From NCBI GenBank assembly GCA_030323885.1, contig CM059186.1:149146407-149210406 (forward strand): a stretch of 64,000 nucleotides of DNA. Reading direction: 5' to 3'. This document shows positions 61,976 to 64,000 of the stretch, in pieces. Made by a program: the position numbers and the translations under genes. The DNA comes from Branchipolynoe longqiensis (lineage: Eukaryota; Annelida; Polychaeta; Phyllodocida; Polynoidae). Under the pieces are notes generated by a model. That model was not told where the DNA came from. It saw nothing but the letters and a program-made list of their open reading frames with translations, and ran no database searches. Position 1 is the first letter of the stretch. The number at the start of each line of letters is the position of its first letter.

Positions 61976-63150
61976 TTACTCAACAATAACACCCATTTCC
62001 ACCATACGCTTAAGCTCGTTGTGAACTTTGTCCGGAATTGCATATGGAATCCTCCTCGGCGGGTCAACAACAGATTGTACAGATTTATCAACATGAATGA
62101 CAGCATTTGATTTTATAAGCCCTAGACCCTGAAAAACATCTTTGTATTTGCTTACCAGATGTTTGGCACTCGCACTGTGTTCGTCGGTCAGTGTGGAAAT
62201 TTTGTCGGCACACTGGACTGAACCTCGTCGACCCGTGCCAACAGGTTCAACACAACACAAGCCTGTTTACTGAGAATCGGTTGACAGTTCTGCACCACTT
62301 GGAAAGTGAAGTCTCTGCCGTCGATCCGAAGCTATGCCTCACCGTCCGGGGTGATCCGATGCCCCGAAAAAGTGAGAAGCGAACAGTGGGTGTTCGCCAG
62401 TCACCCCGGTGCCACTCTGTCGAAAATGTTCCTTGGCAGAACGTTCGCCTCTGACCCGGTGTCGAGCTTGAACTTGACTGGATGACCATTCACTCGGATG
62501 TTTGCATACCAGAGTTTCTCCTCCTTGTCTCTGATGTGGTCGACGGTCCCAACAAACAGATCCGTCATCAACACATTGACTTCCGCCGGATCCTGGTCTT
62601 GTTCTACGTTGTGAGGGTCGGGTTCTTTCACGGTTACTTTGTTAACCCTGCCCAATTTCCTTGACTTCTACGTCTGATTTCTTGTCCTCTAACTGATCAG
62701 AACTGAACTCACTGAGTTTGCACATGTTTATGCGCTTCTCTAACGTCAAATCCGCCGTTTGCAACTCTGTCTCTTAGCGCAGTAACATACATAGACATAT
62801 TCTCAGTAGCTTGCTTAGGAGAATTGAACCGGTAGCGTGTTATTATTAAGTTGCTTTTACCTGTACAATAGGCCTGAAACGCGTCTGTGAGTGGTCCGAT
62901 CTTGTCTCAATCAGCGAGCGCGATGGACATATTGGCAAAGACCTTTTGTGCTTCCTCGCCGGCGACATGAAGGAAGATGCAGCATTGCACTCATTCTGCC
63001 TTCGTTATGACACCTGCAGCAATGGCATATATATATCATATGCTCTGATCCATGTTTTCCAGTTTGATCGTGCGTTGTTGCTGAGGACAAGCTGTCCTGA
63101 CGGCCTGAGAGTCGGCAGTGTCTTAGCGGGCGGCATTCTTCCTCATCTGA
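61976..63150 (-). pseudogene. Gag remnant, protease and RT start of the nested Gypsy element
   Basis: Gag (63150-62660) is fragmented by frameshifts. The protease frame 62655-62401 reads VKFKLDTGSEANVLPRN (active-site DTGS intact), followed by a break and the RT approach region 62260-61976 (KHLVSKYKDVFQGLGL, RMVEMGVIVE). Confidence 0.82.
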
Positions 63151-63155
63151 CACCA

Positions 63156-63327
63156 TGTAAAGAACCAAAGTCTGGACAAATTGACTTATGGATACTGACT
63201 GCTTTATTCACCATCCAGGGCTCTGAACCACCGGCACAAACTTTCCATGATGTCATCTCATTAACATATTCCTTTGTTCTCTATCAATGCCTGGATCCGA
63301 TTATGCATCTCATTAGCATATATTACA
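63156..63327 (-). repeat. 5' LTR of the nested Gypsy element
   Basis: 172 bp; contains GAATAAAGCAGTCAGTATCC (poly(A) signal AATAAA). Confidence 0.9.
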
Positions 63328-63438
63328 CTGTACATTGTTACTGGTAAGACCGGATGCTTGTTCGCCGGTTAGGATTAAGTAATCTTCTGTGTAAATAAAT
63401 GTAAAATCTTCCACATGCATGAATTTCTGTTTTCAATT

Positions 63439-64000
63439 TTTGTTGTTGTTGTTGTTCAAATCTTTATTCCAGTTGAATAACATCTTTTTTCAGCACTGAG
63501 GCGCTGGTCTTCCGGCCTTAACAATTATAGTGCATATGAACTATTTATGGATGAGATGATGCGATGGTATGAACAATATAGATAATAGTAGGTTAAAATG
63601 AGGCATTACAAATATAGTGGGGATCTTATTTTGCACATGTAGACTGTAGAATAGCCATTTACCTTTAGACTATATCAGTGATTTGATGATCATACCTATG
63701 AGGAGACATTAATATAATGGGCATGACTTGCTGATACAGGTAGTCATGGATTTTGGATTATGCAAATAATGGTTGCATGACTCATTTAAATTGTATTGGG
63801 TCAACTATAGCTTTGTCAGTAGTATATGTTTTATTGGTTCAGTCAGGTGTTATAGGCTGGTGGGTATACTTTGGTAGTTGTTATTTCTTTTATTCTTTTT
63901 GCCATTATAAAAGTAATGTTGAATGTATCATTATCCATTCTACATTGTCATCGTATTAATAGCGAAATAGCGAATGGTAGACAGGAAGTGTGAACACTTA
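63439..64000. other. Intergenic DNA after element E
   Basis: A (TTG)n run (63441-63456) starts right at the element end; beyond it AT-rich DNA with no supported gene. Confidence 0.45.

Larger units (their letters stand above)
59187..63327 (-). mobile_element. Ty3/Gypsy LTR retrotransposon, both LTRs, minus strand
   Basis: LTRs 63156-63327 (5') and 59187-59357 (3') begin TGTAATATATGC and end TTTACA in element orientation; they differ at about 9 positions plus one indel (roughly 5%). CTGTA flanks both sides (59182-59186, 63328-63332). PBS-like TGGTGTCAGATGAGG follows the 5' LTR; the polypurine tract AAGGGGGGA precedes the 3' LTR. Same family as 12477-15105. All ORFs are broken. Confidence 0.93.
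57635..63438 (+). mobile_element. DIRS/Ngaro-like retrotransposon E: recombinase and split direct repeats, with nested Gypsy
   Basis: Only the recombinase (57635-58597) and the tail remain. Tail order: B1 (58593-58758), A2 (about 58759-59126), B2 (59127-59186 plus 63328-63438). The Gypsy element 59187-63327 is inserted inside B2; joining its flanks at the CTGTA duplication restores a B2 collinear with B1. A 30-bp hairpin marks the B1/A2 junction. Confidence 0.85.

Overview
This is a gene-poor, repeat-dense animal nuclear window, most likely from a mollusc. The evidence is tRNA-headed SINEs of a type I recall from gastropod and bivalve genomes (family assignment from memory, not searched), intron-type GTAAGT/CAG signals, TATA boxes, and Gypsy, DIRS/Ngaro-like, I-type LINE, Harbinger, hAT-like and pogo-like elements. 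Nothing looks bacterial or viral-genomic. Species cannot be named from the sequence alone.

Layout. 0-9.3 kb: AT-rich DNA with MITEs (a foldback element at 4.6-5.2 kb, a pogo-like MITE at 5.8 kb, a hAT-like MITE at 8.9-9.3 kb) and the 3' end of an I-type LINE on the minus strand (6.2-7.4 kb). 9.5-12.1 kb: a candidate host exon, SINEs, and a 501-bp miniature LTR element whose two 182-bp LTRs each contain a 76-nt tRNA-like sequence. 12.5-16.4 kb: a Gypsy element cut off in RNase H by a roughly 27-copy minisatellite. 19.1-22.4 kb: a PIF/Harbinger transposon with perfect boundaries, carrying a transposase and a convergent MADF/BESS-type cofactor gene, both damaged. 22.4-25 kb: GT/CA-rich foldback and G-rich repeats. 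25.1-26.9 kb: the one convincing host gene, an intronless GT31 beta-1,3-glycosyltransferase with a 130-residue Gln/Lys/Glu stalk. 27-39 kb: SINEs, TTAA-flanked MITEs (one inserted into another), a DIRS/Ngaro-like fragment (31.4-33.7 kb, minus), minisatellites. 39.5-45.7 kb: a minus-strand DIRS-like element whose 5' ORF has AT-hooks and C2H2-like fingers. 46.4-47.2 kb: a hAT-like element built on a 207-bp tandem repeat. 47.2-63.4 kb: three plus-strand DIRS/Ngaro-like elements head to tail; the last has split direct repeats, and a Gypsy element (minus, both LTRs, perfect CTGTA target duplication) sits inside its terminal repeat.

How it works together. Almost everything here is self-mobilising or parasitic on such elements. 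The autonomous families (Gypsy, tyrosine-recombinase elements, Harbinger, LINE) are all broken by frameshifts, stops or later insertions, while their short non-autonomous partners dominate. The most unusual item is the miniature LTR element with a tRNA-like Pol III promoter in each LTR (10231-10731), formally analogous to plant Cassandra, which carries 5S rRNA there. Next are the hairpin-marked split direct repeats of two DIRS/Ngaro-like elements, and a 207-bp repeat module shared by terminal-inverted-repeat elements with three different ends.
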